Positions 39,959 to 50,212 of a stretch of 64,000 bases of DNA are shown here, one piece after another. This stretch comes from Gammaproteobacteria bacterium. GTDB lineage: Bacteria; Pseudomonadota; Gammaproteobacteria; Eutrophobiales; Eutrophobiaceae. The stretch spans positions 116,579-180,578 of the forward strand of contig JANQNX010000001.1 in assembly GCA_028279365.1 (NCBI GenBank), in the 5' to 3' direction. Below the pieces are notes generated by a model, which was not told the DNA's origin, searched no databases, and saw nothing but the letters and a program-made list of their open reading frames with translations. How positions within the stretch are numbered: position 1 is the first letter of the stretch; every line of letters begins with the position of its first letter. The position numbers and the translations under genes are program-made.

Positions 39959-42331
39959 ATGAAAATTAGTGAAGCCTGGTTGAGAGAGCGCGTTAATCCT
40001 GATCTGGATACGGATGGTCTGGCCCAGCAATTGACCATGGCTGGCCTGGAGGTTGATGGAATTGAACCAGCTTGTCCTAGATTTGAAGGACTAGTAGTAG
40101 CAGAGGTGCTATCGGTAAAAAAACATCCCGATGCAGACAAACTGAGTATTTGCGAAGTCGATAATGGCCAACAAACATTAACCATCGTTTGCGGCGCACC
40201 GAATGTCAAAGCCGGAATGAAAACGGTGTTGGCTAATGTTGGTGCAGCCTTGCCTGGGATAGAAAAGCTAAAGCTCTCGAAACTAAAAGGCGTTGTCTCT
40301 GATGGCATGCTTTGTTCAGCTTCCGAGATCGGTTTGGGAGAAGGTGCCGAAGGTATTATCGAACTCCCTAGTACAGAAAAAACCGGTGCAGATATTGCCG
40401 AACTGATTACTGCACAGGATCAGGTAATTGAAATCTCACTCACGCCAAACAGGGGCGATTGCCTGAGCATAGACGGTATTGCCAGAGAGGTTGGGGTCTT
40501 TAACAATCTTTCCGTAGATGAAAAGTCGATAGAATTGGTAAAAGAAACATCTACCGTCACAAGATCAGTGATTGTTACCGAGCCTGAAGCCTGTCCAAGA
40601 TATTTGGGTAGAATCATTGAAAATGTTGACTGTTCGATCGCAACACCGCTTTGGATGCGAGAAAAACTCAGACGCTCCGGTGTTAGAAGCATCAATATCG
40701 TGGTTGATATTACCAATTTAGTGATGCTCGAGCTGGGACAGCCTATGCATGCCTTTGACAACAATTGTCTAAAAGGCGATATCTGTGTCAGATATGCCAG
40801 GCAAGATGAGTCGATACGTTTACTGGACGAAGATGAATATACTTTAAATGATGATACCTTAGTTATCGCTGATGATAGCGGCGCGATTGCCGCGGCCGGC
40901 ATCATGGGCGGATTGGATAGCGCTGTTCAGCCTGGCAGCAAAGATATCTTCCTGGAAAGTGCCTTTTTCTCACCTTCAGTCATCATTGGTCAGGCAAGAC
41001 GTTATGGTTTACACACAGATTCCTCGCACCGTTTCGAGCGAGGAATTGATCCTGAATTGCAAGCAAAAGCTATGGACTATGCCAGTTCGTTAATTATTGA
41101 CTATTGTGGCGGCGAGGCCTCGCAAGTCGTCGAAATCAGTGCTGAAGCCGACATACCAAAAAATCAATGGGTGCCATTGAGAGCTTCACAAGTGAAAAAA
41201 ATGCTTGGTGTAGAAATTCAGCCTGAATTTATCGAGCGTATTTTTATGCAACTTGGGTTTGATATAAAAAATGATAAAGAACAATGGCTTGTCAAAGCTC
41301 CTTCATATCGTTTCGATATTAATATTGAGGCCGATTTAATTGAGGAATTAGCGAGAATTCATGGCTACGATGCCATTCCCTCGACTTATTTAAATACCCG
41401 CCTAAAGGTTCAGCCACAAAACAGTTTTCAAACAAACCTGACGCAACTACGTGAGATATTGGTCAATCGGGATTATCAGGAAACCATCAGTTACAGTTTT
41501 GTTGATCCAGACATCCATAACATATTGAAATTAAATGATAAATCTATGACGCTTGCGAACCCGATTGCGCCAGAATTATCAACCATGCGACTCAGTACCT
41601 GGCCGGGTTTGTTAAAGTCGCTGCAGTACAACCTGAAAAGGCAACAATCCCGGGTGAGGTTATTTGAATCGGGGCTGGTGTTTGTCGGTCAAGAGGAGCT
41701 TAAACAGGAATATCGAATTGGTGGAATTATTTATGGAAATAAATATAAAAAACAATGGGATATAAATAATAGTTTATGTGATATATATGATTTAAAAATG
41801 GATGTCGATACCATTCTTGCGGCTATTATCGGGACTGGAGCTTATCAGTTTGAGGCAACCAATATTGAGATGTTGCATCCGGGGCAGGCGCTCTCCATTA
41901 CTGGTGAGGCCGGCGTCCTGGGTGTGCTCGGACAACTTCATCCAGCCATTAAGACCACCTTATCGATCCCTAATGACGTTTATGTCTTTGAATTGTATAT
42001 GGAAAAGTTATCTGGCGTGCGGGCTATTGCTTATCAAGCGGTGTCTAAATACCCTGCAGTCTCACGGGATATTGCCATCGTTGTGGGCGAAGACATAGCC
42101 TTGGGCGATATAACCGAAAGCATAAAAAACACGGCAACAAATTTGCTTACTAACCTAGAGTTGTTTGACGTATATCATGGGGAAGGTATTGAAATAGGGA
42201 AAAAAAGTCTTGCTTTAGGCTTGACCTTTCAGGCAACTTCCAGCACTCTTAAGGATGAAGAAATTGAGGCCATCATGGAAAAGGTAGTATCCGGCCTGAA
42301 TAATAAATTCGGTGCAAAACTGAGAGAATAA
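39959..42331 (+). CDS. pheT: Phenylalanine-tRNA ligase beta subunit
   Basis: About 790 residues, close to the E. coli 795. Visible domains are the EMAP-like tRNA-binding domain ([22 protein letters not shown]), the B3/B4 editing core (ERGIDPELQ), B5 and the C-terminal ferredoxin-like anticodon-binding domain ([15 protein letters not shown]). Of the two adjacent ATGs, 39959 gives better spacing from AAGGAG (39947-39952) and the conserved start MKISEAWL. It forms the alpha2-beta2 enzyme with PheS. Confidence 0.98.
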   Translation: MKISEAWLRERVNPDLDTDGLAQQLTMAGLEVDGIEPACPRFEGLVVAEVLSVKKHPDADKLSICEVDNGQQTLTIVCGAPNVKAGMKTVLANVGAALPGIEKLKLSKLKGVVSDGMLCSASEIGLGEGAEGIIELPSTEKTGADIAELITAQDQVIEISLTPNRGDCLSIDGIAREVGVFNNLSVDEKSIELVKETSTVTRSVIVTEPEACPRYLGRIIENVDCSIATPLWMREKLRRSGVRSINIVVDITNLVMLELGQPMHAFDNNCLKGDICVRYARQDESIRLLDEDEYTLNDDTLVIADDSGAIAAAGIMGGLDSAVQPGSKDIFLESAFFSPSVIIGQARRYGLHTDSSHRFERGIDPELQAKAMDYASSLIIDYCGGEASQVVEISAEADIPKNQWVPLRASQVKKMLGVEIQPEFIERIFMQLGFDIKNDKEQWLVKAPSYRFDINIEADLIEELARIHGYDAIPSTYLNTRLKVQPQNSFQTNLTQLREILVNRDYQETISYSFVDPDIHNILKLNDKSMTLANPIAPELSTMRLSTWPGLLKSLQYNLKRQQSRVRLFESGLVFVGQEELKQEYRIGGIIYGNKYKKQWDINNSLCDIYDLKMDVDTILAAIIGTGAYQFEATNIEMLHPGQALSITGEAGVLGVLGQLHPAIKTTLSIPNDVYVFELYMEKLSGVRAIAYQAVSKYPAVSRDIAIVVGEDIALGDITESIKNTATNLLTNLELFDVYHGEGIEIGKKSLALGLTFQATSSTLKDEEIEAIMEKVVSGLNNKFGAKLRE

Positions 42332-42332
42332 A

Positions 42333-42641
42333 ATGGCAGCTCTAACAAAGGCTGAAATGGCAGAAAAGCTCTATGATGAACTTGGGTTAAACAAACGTGA
42401 AGCCAAGGAAATTGTCGAGATGTTTTTTGAAGAAATTCGTTCAGCACTGGAAGCAGGTAATCAAGTTAAGCTTTCCGGCTTTGGAAACTTTGATTTGAGA
42501 GACAAAAACCAACGTCCCGGTCGAAATCCTAAAACAGGTGAAGAAATTCCCATCAGCGCGCGTCGCGTGGTGACTTTTCGACCAGGTCAAAAATTAAAAG
42601 CTCGGGTGGAAGCATATGCTGGAAGCGTCCAACAACAGTGA
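42333..42641 (+). CDS. ihfA: Integration host factor alpha subunit
   Basis: A 102-residue HU/IHF-fold protein: [35 protein letters not shown] and the arm segment [29 protein letters not shown] with the DNA-intercalating Pro. One base separates it from pheT and it overlaps the MerR-type gene by 26 bp. IHF bends DNA and could assist the sigma-54 promoter at 50160. Confidence 0.97.
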   Translation: MAALTKAEMAEKLYDELGLNKREAKEIVEMFFEEIRSALEAGNQVKLSGFGNFDLRDKNQRPGRNPKTGEEIPISARRVVTFRPGQKLKARVEAYAGSVQQQ

Positions 42642-42972
42642 ATTACCGGCGATTCCCGGTAAACGCTATTTCACCATAGGTGAAGTTAGCGATCTTTGTG
42701 CGGTAAAACCTCACGTCCTTCGTTATTGGGAACAGGAGTTTCCACAACTTAAACCTCTGAAACGACGAGGAAATCGGCGTTATTATCAACGTCATGATGT
42801 GATACTGATCAGACAAATAAGAAGTTTGCTCTATGAACAGGGTTTTACCATTGGCGGGGCGAGACAGCGCTTATCCGGTGATGAGGCAAAGGATGATTCA
42901 AACCAAAGTCAACAAATCATCAAGCAGTTGCGATCAGAGTTAGAAGAAGTACTTGATTTGTTACGTCGTTAA
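42616..42972 (+). CDS. MerR-family regulator downstream of ihfA
   Basis: A 118-residue MerR-type DNA-binding protein: [45 protein letters not shown] forms the winged helix (residues 18-62), then a short dimerisation helix. No effector-binding domain or metal-binding cysteines are present. This small regulator is conserved after ihfA in Gammaproteobacteria; its target is unknown. Confidence 0.9.
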   Translation: MLEASNNSELPAIPGKRYFTIGEVSDLCAVKPHVLRYWEQEFPQLKPLKRRGNRRYYQRHDVILIRQIRSLLYEQGFTIGGARQRLSGDEAKDDSNQSQQIIKQLRSELEEVLDLLRR

Positions 42973-43060
42973 ATCGTTATTTTTCTAGTAATATCTTTTC
43001 TTAAATTTTCCTATGATCGTCCTTATTTCGATGATCTATCACAATGTATTTTTTTTCACT

Positions 43061-43183
<123 letters not shown>

Positions 43184-43191
43184 GATGAATT

Positions 43192-43291
43192 TGAACCGAC
43201 TGGAGGTTCACAAAATCGTCGGGAACGATTTTGAATCGCAAAGCGAGCCTGAGAACTATTGTTCTCAGGTAAAATACATGGATGTATTTTA
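43192..43291 (+). other. Array of five back-to-back perfect hairpins within a split tRNA-Pro fragment
   Basis: Consecutive stems with virtually no spacer: TGAACC/GGTTCA (43192-43210), CAAAATCGT/ACGATTTTG with loop CGGGA (43211-43233), TCGC/GCGA with loop AAA (43236-43246), CCTGAGAAC/GTTCTCAGG with loop TATT (43248-43269), TAAAATACA/TGTATTTTA with loop TGGA (43270-43291). The last four fill an 82-bp insert placed between GGAGGTTCA (43202-43210) and AAATCC (43293 on), that is, inside the T-loop of a second, partial tRNA-Pro copy. No credible coding frame runs through it. Confidence 0.85.
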
Positions 43292-43292
43292 T

Positions 43293-43312
43293 AAATCCTC
43301 TCGCCCCGACCA
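43293..43312 (+). repeat. Direct repeat of tRNA-Pro 3' end (20 bp)
   Basis: Bases 43293-43312 are identical to the last 20 bases of tRNA-Pro (43118-43137), including CCA. Such duplications usually mark integration by a tRNA-targeting recombinase, but only 155 bp separate the copies and no integrase gene is present. Confidence 0.95.
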
Positions 43313-43337
43313 CTTTATTAATAAATATCAGTGAATT

Positions 43338-43856
43338 ATGAGTATTTGCTATAAGTTGTTTCGCGTCAGTTTATTATTTTTGATGCTGATTATCTGCGCT
43401 TGTGGAGGTAGCAAAGATCCGTTAACGGCTTTTGAGAGTGGTGATTATGAAACGGCTTATCGTTTATGGTTGCCAATGGCAGAAGACGGTGATGCAGAAG
43501 CACAAAATTACCTTGGGATTATGCATTATCTCGGTTTTGGCGTTGATCGTGATTATTCGAAAGCGCTTGAGTGGTATCAAAAGTCTGCAGAAGCTGGCCA
43601 TCCTGATGGACAAAGGAATTATGGTGATATGATTAATTTTGGTCGCGGCATAAAAAAAGACAATTATCAGGCATACAAATGGTACTTTGCGGCTTCTCAG
43701 CAAGGCAACGAAGGCGCATTACGTCAAATAGAAGCGATTGCCGCATCAGGCAACCTGTCTCCCAATCAACAAATGCATGCCAAGATTGAAGCTAATGAAT
43801 TTATTATGGATGAATCAAAGCGTTTCATGAGCCATGACACGTATATCAAAAAATAG
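43338..43856 (+). CDS. Sel1-repeat lipoprotein
   Basis: A 172-residue protein with a signal peptide and lipobox (LIICAC, lipidated Cys at residue 22), then two or three Sel1/TPR-like repeats: EAQNYLGIMHYLGFGVDRDYSKALEWYQKSAEAGHPDGQ and the following YGDMINFGRGIKKDNYQAYKWYFAASQQG. Sel1 proteins act as protein-binding scaffolds in the periplasm or at membranes. It lies 9 bp upstream of glmS, so the two may be co-transcribed. The partner is unknown. Confidence 0.8.
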   Translation: MSICYKLFRVSLLFLMLIICACGGSKDPLTAFESGDYETAYRLWLPMAEDGDAEAQNYLGIMHYLGFGVDRDYSKALEWYQKSAEAGHPDGQRNYGDMINFGRGIKKDNYQAYKWYFAASQQGNEGALRQIEAIAASGNLSPNQQMHAKIEANEFIMDESKRFMSHDTYIKK

Positions 43857-43865
43857 TTTGTCATT

Positions 43866-45695
43866 ATGTGTGGAATAGTAGGGGCTGTTGCCCAACGCGA
43901 TGTTTCGCCTATCTTGCTTGAGGGTTTAAAGCGGCTAGAATATCGCGGCTATGATTCGGCAGGAGTTGCGGTAATTGATGAGAATCGCTCATTACAGCGC
44001 ACCCGGGTTCAGGGAAAAGTCGGACAACTGGCTGATATGCTTGATACTAATCCGCTCGATGGTCATATCGGTATCGCCCATACAAGATGGGCCACACATG
44101 GCAAGCCAGACGTAAAAAATGCACACCCGCATATTTGCAAAGACACGATCGCGTTGGTGCACAATGGCATCATTGAAAATCACGAAAGCTTAAGGAAACA
44201 ACAGCAACAATCGGGTTTTGAGATACACTCAGAGACCGATACGGAAGTGATCGTGAATGCCATCTATGCTTGTCTTGATGGTAAGGATTTTCTGCAGGCC
44301 GTATTTAATGCAACAGAACAACTGGAAGGCGCCTACGCAATAGGCGTGATTAATGTCAACGAGCCTGAACGTTTAATTGCTGCGCGTAAGGGCAGTCCTT
44401 TAGTGATTGGTGTCGGTATAGGTGAATACTTCATCGCTTCTGATGTGTTTGCTTTATTGCCCGTCACTCAGCAATTCATCTTCCTCGAAGAAGGCGACAT
44501 TGCCGATATTACCCGGGATAAGCTGATCATTTATGATGCAGATAGACGAGTAGTCGACAGGAAGATCAATATATCAGAGCTGAGTGCCGACGTCGCCGAT
44601 AAATCCGGCTACCGTCACTACATGCTAAAAGAAATCTTTTCCCAGCCTGAGGCTATCGCTGCGTCTATAGAAGGGCGTATTCATGACGATAAAGTCGCAC
44701 TCGATGCCTTTGGAGAGAATGCAGAGAAAGTTTTTAGCCAGGTTAAGTCGGTGAAAATTGTCGCATGCGGCACCAGTTATCATGCGGGCTTAATTGCGAG
44801 TTATTGGTTAGAGGAAATTGCCGACATTCCGTGTAATGTCGAAATTGCGAGCGAATTTCGTTATCGTAAATCGGTCATCCAGGAAGGCACTTTATTTGTT
44901 TCTATTTCTCAATCAGGCGAAACGGCAGATACACTTGCGGCACTGTATCTCGCTAAGCAGTCGGGTTTTTTAAGTACGTTGGCAATTTGTAATGTGGCCG
45001 AGAGCTCATTGACGCGTGATTCCGATCTGGTTTTTCTGACTAACGCAGGGCCGGAAATCGGCGTTGCCTCAACCAAGGCATTCACGACCCAGTTAGTCGG
45101 ATTGTTTTTATTGGTAGTAGCGTTGGCGAAAAGTCAGGATTTGTCTGAACAAGCTGAGTCAGACTATGTAAAACAGTTGATGAGTTTGCCTGGTAGAGCT
45201 AACCATATATTGCAATATAAGGAAGCCATTGAAACGATGGCCAGTGATTTCTCTGACAAACATCACGCATTGTTTCTGGGTCGGGGCAGTTTACTCCCTG
45301 TCGCGATGGAAGGCGCTCTAAAATTGAAGGAAATTTCCTATATTCATGCTGAAGCCTACGCCGCCGGAGAATTAAAACATGGCCCGTTAGCACTGGTTGA
45401 TGCCGACATGCCGGTGATTGCCGTTGCACCTAATGATCATTTACTGGAAAAGCTAAAATCGAATCTACAGGAAGTGCGTGCCAGGGGAGGGAAACTCTAT
45501 GTGTTTGCTGATAAACACAGTCAGATGGACTCGAGCGAGGGTGTTCAAACATTACAAATCAGTAATGAATATGACTATATGGCGCCAATTTTATATACCA
45601 TACCACTGCAGCTACTGGCCTATTATGTCGCGGTAATCAAAGGGGCAGATATCGATCAACCAAGAAATCTGGCTAAATCAGTCACAGTAGAATGA
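43866..45695 (+). CDS. glmS: Glutamine-fructose-6-phosphate aminotransferase (isomerising)
   Basis: A 609-residue enzyme, the E. coli length. The mature N-terminal Cys (MCGIVGAVAQ) is the glutaminase nucleophile; HTRWATHGKP and HNGIIENH complete that domain. Two SIS domains follow (CGTSYHAGL, SQSGETADTLAAL, STKAFTTQ), with the C-terminal loop DQPRNLAKSVTVE. It makes glucosamine-6-phosphate for peptidoglycan, LPS and the UDP-HexNAc-derived sugars of the polysaccharide locus. A 67-bp gap with no clear terminator separates it from the GlrR-like gene. Confidence 0.98.
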   Translation: MCGIVGAVAQRDVSPILLEGLKRLEYRGYDSAGVAVIDENRSLQRTRVQGKVGQLADMLDTNPLDGHIGIAHTRWATHGKPDVKNAHPHICKDTIALVHNGIIENHESLRKQQQQSGFEIHSETDTEVIVNAIYACLDGKDFLQAVFNATEQLEGAYAIGVINVNEPERLIAARKGSPLVIGVGIGEYFIASDVFALLPVTQQFIFLEEGDIADITRDKLIIYDADRRVVDRKINISELSADVADKSGYRHYMLKEIFSQPEAIAASIEGRIHDDKVALDAFGENAEKVFSQVKSVKIVACGTSYHAGLIASYWLEEIADIPCNVEIASEFRYRKSVIQEGTLFVSISQSGETADTLAALYLAKQSGFLSTLAICNVAESSLTRDSDLVFLTNAGPEIGVASTKAFTTQLVGLFLLVVALAKSQDLSEQAESDYVKQLMSLPGRANHILQYKEAIETMASDFSDKHHALFLGRGSLLPVAMEGALKLKEISYIHAEAYAAGELKHGPLALVDADMPVIAVAPNDHLLEKLKSNLQEVRARGGKLYVFADKHSQMDSSEGVQTLQISNEYDYMAPILYTIPLQLLAYYVAVIKGADIDQPRNLAKSVTVE

Positions 45696-45762
45696 TTGAA
45701 TTGCTGAAATCGTGTATTTTTGTGACAAAATAACGTATCTGACTATCGATAAATGACGAATT

Positions 45763-47127
45763 ATGGCGATGAAAGAACAACAAGACCCTAGCAAGATACT
45801 TATCGTTGATGATGATATCGACGTATTAAATCTGCTTGAGAACTGGCTTAGCAATGAGGCGTTCATGATTAAGCGGGCAAAATCCGGTCTGGAGGCATTA
45901 AATATCGTGGCCAGTTTTAATCCAGATATGGTCGTGACTGATCTGTACATGGATGAGATGGACGGTATGGCCTTGTTAAATGAACTACATTCCAACAACC
46001 CGTTGTTACCGGTGATTATGCTCAGTGGCCAGGCGCAAATCCCTGATGCGATACAGGCAATGCATCTTGGCACGTCAGCATTTTTGACCAAGCCGGTTAA
46101 ACAACAGGAATTGATAGACACGGTTAAACGCTTTTTACCCAATCATAAAAACCAGTCCAGTCTGGCACATTTTTCCAAAGACATTGTTTATCAAAGCAAA
46201 CCGATGGAAGACATCATCGATATGGCAAGCATGGTGGCGGATAATGATGTGTCGGTCTTTATTTCCGGCCCTACCGGTTCGGGAAAAGAAGTGCTGGCCA
46301 AGGCAATTCATAATGCCAGTTCACGTCGCGATAACCGGTTCATTGCGGTTAACTGTGGTGCGATACCAGAACAACTGTTGGAGTCGGAGTTATTTGGACA
46401 TGAAAAAGGCGCGTTTACCGGCGCCAATTTGAAACATGAAGGGCTATTCCAGGCAGCCAACGGTGGAACCATATTTCTTGATGAAATAGGTGATATGCCT
46501 TTACCACTTCAGGTTAAGCTTTTGCGTGTATTACAGGATTTTGAAGTCAGACCGGTGGGGTCGACAAAAACCTTTCCTATCGATGTACGTTTGATCTCTG
46601 CCACACACCGTAATCTGGAAGAAGCCGTCAAAAAAGGCGAGTTTCGGGAAGATCTGTACTACCGCTTAAAGGTCGTGCCATTGGCTATTCCTCATTTATC
46701 TGAAAGGCCTGATGATATTCCGGTGTTGGCTGAACATTTTTTACAGAAGTTTGCGAAACAGAATAGCCAGGATAAAAAACGTTTTGCGCCGGAGGCGATG
46801 AAATACCTGAAAAAAATGCCATGGCCAGGTAACGTCAGGCAGTTAATCAACGTCGTTGATTTATGCGCGACCCTGGCAAAAAATAAATCCATTCCGCTTA
46901 ATCTGGTAAAGAAAGCGGTGAATGATGAACCTGTCTATATTCAAACATTAAAAGAAGCAAAGTATGCATTCGAACGGGAGTATCTGCTTAGCGTGATGCG
47001 TATTACCCATGGACATGTTGCGAATGCAGCAAAAATAGCGGGAAGGAACCGAACCGAGTTCTATAAGCTATTGAGCCACTATGACATTCAACCGGCAGCA
47101 TTTCGAGAAAAACTTGAAACTGACTGA
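45763..47127 (+). CDS. glrR: Sigma-54-dependent response regulator, GlrR-like
   Basis: A 454-residue activator: receiver domain (residues 8-125, phospho-Asp D60 in VVTDLYMDEMDG), AAA+ domain with Walker A GPTGSGKE, the sigma-54 contact loop GAFTGA and DEIGDMPLPLQVKLLRVLQ, then a Fis-type helix-turn-helix ending IAGRNRTEFYKLLSHY. The DxxMDEMDGM receiver loop and the C-terminal recognition helix match enterobacterial GlrR (QseF) closely. In E. coli GlrR drives the glmY small RNA, which raises GlmS levels; here the gene follows glmS directly. Confidence 0.88.
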   Translation: MAMKEQQDPSKILIVDDDIDVLNLLENWLSNEAFMIKRAKSGLEALNIVASFNPDMVVTDLYMDEMDGMALLNELHSNNPLLPVIMLSGQAQIPDAIQAMHLGTSAFLTKPVKQQELIDTVKRFLPNHKNQSSLAHFSKDIVYQSKPMEDIIDMASMVADNDVSVFISGPTGSGKEVLAKAIHNASSRRDNRFIAVNCGAIPEQLLESELFGHEKGAFTGANLKHEGLFQAANGGTIFLDEIGDMPLPLQVKLLRVLQDFEVRPVGSTKTFPIDVRLISATHRNLEEAVKKGEFREDLYYRLKVVPLAIPHLSERPDDIPVLAEHFLQKFAKQNSQDKKRFAPEAMKYLKKMPWPGNVRQLINVVDLCATLAKNKSIPLNLVKKAVNDEPVYIQTLKEAKYAFEREYLLSVMRITHGHVANAAKIAGRNRTEFYKLLSHYDIQPAAFREKLETD

Positions 47128-47143
47128 TAAAAATTAAAACACT

Positions 47144-47449
47144 ATGTCTGATAACAAGATTGTTGTTGAAGTCGATGAAGATTTGGAGGAACTCATTCCC
47201 GGTTTTCTTGAAAACAGGAATGTAGATATTGAAAAGCTTAGAGACTCTCTGGCAAACAATGATTTTAACAACGTCACTTCTATCGGCCATAGTCTTAAAG
47301 GGGTAGGTGGTGGTTATGGCTTTGAACTCATGTCTGAGCTAGGTGCAGCGATCGAACAAGCTGGAAAAAACAGCGATACTGACTTAATTGCTGAGAAAAT
47401 CGATAAATTAAGTGACTACCTGCAACGCGTTGAAATTAAGTATATCTAA
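47144..47449 (+). CDS. Histidine phosphotransfer (Hpt) protein
   Basis: A 101-residue helical protein. The phospho-accepting His is H49 in the Hpt motif GHSLKGVGGGYGF, followed by the helix MSELGAAIEQA. It lies 16 bp after the GlrR-like gene and 17 bp before the hybrid kinase gene. It should carry phosphate from the kinase receiver (D767) to the GlrR-like receiver (D60), making a four-step relay. Confidence 0.9.
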   Translation: MSDNKIVVEVDEDLEELIPGFLENRNVDIEKLRDSLANNDFNNVTSIGHSLKGVGGGYGFELMSELGAAIEQAGKNSDTDLIAEKIDKLSDYLQRVEIKYI

Positions 47450-47466
47450 TTAATCGAGACGACTAA

Positions 47467-49980
47467 ATGAAAGACGAGACCACCAAAGGCATATCGTCTC
47501 GTTTTACTTATCTGATTACCTTCCTGCTGGGTCTTGCGTTCAGTATTACGCTGGTGCAAAGCGCCTGGAAAACCACGTTAGAAAGAAAACAAAACGATTT
47601 TCAATTTGAAATACTTTCTATCAAACAGTCTGTTGCCAGAAATGTGCTAACCGGTAACGACGTCATCAATAATGTTGGTGCGTTTATGTCAGCGAATGAC
47701 AGTGTGGTTCGTTCACAGTTTACTTCTTTTGCGAATGACATGTTGAACAGAAACTCGCACCTTGATGCGGTCAATTATTACCAGTTCGTAGGAGACGAAA
47801 ATCAGAATGCGTTTGAATTAGCGTTTACCCAGTCGAGAGGAGCTGGTGATACTTTTTTTGATATGGATATATATTCACAGCCCAAATTCAGAGACGCTAT
47901 TGATACTGCTATTACCAGCGGGGCTGTGGTACCTGCGCCGCCGGATGTAGCAAACGATCCGGATAGAAAATACTGGTTATTCAAAGCCGTCTATTTGAAG
48001 ACACCCTCATCCATTCAGCAGGAAAATTATGACGGGGTGGTAAAAGGTATTGTTTCAGTATTGGTGTCACCGATTAAGATGATCGGTGATAAGGCTAAAA
48101 ATAGCAGTCTGACTATTACAATGTTCAGTGATACGGTAAACCTCTATGGTCGTCAGCTGCTCTATCTGAATGAGGCAAGTAACAAACCCGAAAAAAGATT
48201 TATTATCGATACATTTATTGAAGAAGAACTGATTCACTTACCACCTTATTCGATCAAGATTATTATCGAAAAAGACATCTACTTTTCTGATATCGAATAT
48301 CACATTATTTTTATCGCGTTATTGATAAGTATTGGCATATTAATGTTGCTGCACGGGCTCGCCAAGGCTAAGACTGAACAGGAAAATGCCTTAAGAGAAA
48401 GAAACCGTGAAATAGAAAGAAAAGTGGAAGAACAAACCAGTGAGTTAGCTGTCGCTAGAGATAAAGCACTTGAAGCCGTGCGTTTGAAATCAGAGTTCCT
48501 GGCCAGCATGAGTCATGAAATCAGGACGCCGTTAAACGCCATTATTGGTATGAGCGACTTATTGGCCGAAACCAAGGTGAATGATGAGCAGCGCAGATAT
48601 GTCGATGTTTTTCGAAAAGCGGGCGATGCGTTACTGACACTGGTTAATGATATCCTGGATTTGTCCAAGATTGAGGCCGGGCAACTGGTATTGGAACATA
48701 TCCCATTCAATCTGCAGGAACTGATTGAAGAAGTGGCAGATATATATGCACTTAAGGCAGCTGATAAAAATATCGAGATTATTACCTATATCGATTCTCA
48801 TGTTAACTGCCATCGAGTTGGTGACCCGGGACGTATCAAGCAAATCATACTCAACTTGATCAGTAACGCGATTAAATTTACTGACAATGGTCAAATTATT
48901 GTTTCGCTAACGAGTAGTGAGAATCAGTCGAGTAATGATGCTGTTACCATTCGTGTCAAGGATACCGGTATAGGTATTGCCGCTGAGAAACTCAGCAGCA
49001 TTTTTTCAAGTTTTACTCAGGCCGACGCCTCGACCACAAGAAAGTATGGTGGAACAGGCTTGGGACTCACTATCTCTCAACAACTGAGTAATAAAATGCA
49101 GGGACAGATCAGTGTCGAGAGTCGCGAAGGAGAAGGTAGCCAGTTTGATGTAGTACTTACTCTTGAGCAACAAAGCGTGACAGAATCAAATCAATTTGAT
49201 TTTGCAAATAAATCCATCGTGATTGTTGACCCAACTGAAGCACATGCGCGTTCGATCGAGGAAACATTAAAATTCATAGGCGTTACGCAATTAAAAATGA
49301 TTTATTCACTGGATGATGATGCGAAAGCATTGACTGAAGAGAATGTTGACCTGGTGATTATTGATGGAAATATCTATTTCGATAATCAACATAAGCTCAA
49401 GGATTTGCCCAGTCATATTATGTTGCTGTTAAGTCCTAAACAGGCAAAGCAGCATATTGAAATGGCGTCGTCTAGTCGTGCTGATAGCTATGTGATAAAG
49501 CCGATTAAGAGAAAAGACCTGTTAAACAATATAGAGATGTTATTCTCGAATAAAGATGATGTTTGTTCTCATGGCGAGCAAACTTCGTCTCAGGATGTAA
49601 TTGAAGTCGATGCAAGGCATATTCTACTGGTCGAGGATAATCCGGATAACAGGATGTTGATTAAAGCCTATTTAAAAAAGACAGCACACACCCTGGATGA
49701 AGCTGAAAATGGACAAATAGCCCTGGAAAAATTCAAGAATAATCATTACGACCTGGTGTTTATGGATGTGCAAATGCCGGTAATGGATGGCCATCAGGCA
49801 ACCCGCGAGATAAGAGCATGGGAAACTCAACAGGAGAAACCGAAAACGCGAATTATCGCGCTGACAGCGCATGCCATTAAAGAAGAGATTGATAAATGCC
49901 TAGACGCCGGTTGCGATACGCACCTGAGCAAACCGGTTAAAAAAGCGACGTTAATCCAGACGATAGAATCTCCGCTGTAA
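47467..49980 (+). CDS. CHASE-domain hybrid sensor histidine kinase
   Basis: An 837-residue inner-membrane kinase. Order: TM helix (about 15-33), periplasmic CHASE-like sensor (about 60-240), second TM (about 278-298), coiled-coil linker, HisKA with H350 (SMSHEIRTPLNAIIG), HATPase (NLISNAIKF, GTGLGLTIS), a degenerate receiver (about 575-690; IVIVDPTEAH in place of the acidic pair), and an intact receiver with D767 (LVFMDVQMPVMDG). It replaces the GlrK kinase usually found with GlrR. The ligand is unknown; CHASE domains sense small extracellular molecules. Confidence 0.9.
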   Translation: MKDETTKGISSRFTYLITFLLGLAFSITLVQSAWKTTLERKQNDFQFEILSIKQSVARNVLTGNDVINNVGAFMSANDSVVRSQFTSFANDMLNRNSHLDAVNYYQFVGDENQNAFELAFTQSRGAGDTFFDMDIYSQPKFRDAIDTAITSGAVVPAPPDVANDPDRKYWLFKAVYLKTPSSIQQENYDGVVKGIVSVLVSPIKMIGDKAKNSSLTITMFSDTVNLYGRQLLYLNEASNKPEKRFIIDTFIEEELIHLPPYSIKIIIEKDIYFSDIEYHIIFIALLISIGILMLLHGLAKAKTEQENALRERNREIERKVEEQTSELAVARDKALEAVRLKSEFLASMSHEIRTPLNAIIGMSDLLAETKVNDEQRRYVDVFRKAGDALLTLVNDILDLSKIEAGQLVLEHIPFNLQELIEEVADIYALKAADKNIEIITYIDSHVNCHRVGDPGRIKQIILNLISNAIKFTDNGQIIVSLTSSENQSSNDAVTIRVKDTGIGIAAEKLSSIFSSFTQADASTTRKYGGTGLGLTISQQLSNKMQGQISVESREGEGSQFDVVLTLEQQSVTESNQFDFANKSIVIVDPTEAHARSIEETLKFIGVTQLKMIYSLDDDAKALTEENVDLVIIDGNIYFDNQHKLKDLPSHIMLLLSPKQAKQHIEMASSSRADSYVIKPIKRKDLLNNIEMLFSNKDDVCSHGEQTSSQDVIEVDARHILLVEDNPDNRMLIKAYLKKTAHTLDEAENGQIALEKFKNNHYDLVFMDVQMPVMDGHQATREIRAWETQQEKPKTRIIALTAHAIKEEIDKCLDAGCDTHLSKPVKKATLIQTIESPL

Positions 49981-49989
49981 TTGAAAAGC

Positions 49990-50007
49990 TGTCACTGGCA
50001 AGCGACG
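49990..50007 (+). promoter_or_regulatory. Candidate GlrR-type operator
   Basis: TGTC-N10-GACG, one mismatch from the TGTC-N10-GACA sites known for GlrR, about 155 bp upstream of the sigma-54 promoter at 50160, a normal enhancer distance. A further GACA half-site lies at 50012-50015. Single site, so moderate weight only. Confidence 0.4.
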
Positions 50008-50159
50008 TTCTGACACGGTTTTCGTTATCCATTCTGCCAACAACAGTTGAAAGAAACTTCTGAAGGACCATCTGTATTAATTGATAACTTATTGTTTTAA
50101 TTATGGATTAATTTTTACCTCTTGAGTTATCTGACACGCTAGCTGCGAACCCTGGAAGC

Positions 50160-50175
50160 TGGCATAGCGTTTGCG
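50160..50175 (+). promoter_or_regulatory. Sigma-54 (-24/-12) promoter
   Basis: TGGCAT-N5-TTGCG with the exact GG to GC spacing of the sigma-54 consensus (TGGCAC-N5-TTGCW). Transcription should begin near 50186, about 27 bp before the small membrane-protein gene, and just downstream of the sigma-54 activator operon. Confidence 0.75.
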
Positions 50176-50212
50176 CTACCTATGAAAATCACTCATTTTT
50201 CAAGGTGTCGCA

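Noticed and set aside
40420..40905. 161-codon minus-strand frame
   Set aside because: Fully inside pheT; low-complexity Ser/Ile-rich shadow of the real gene.
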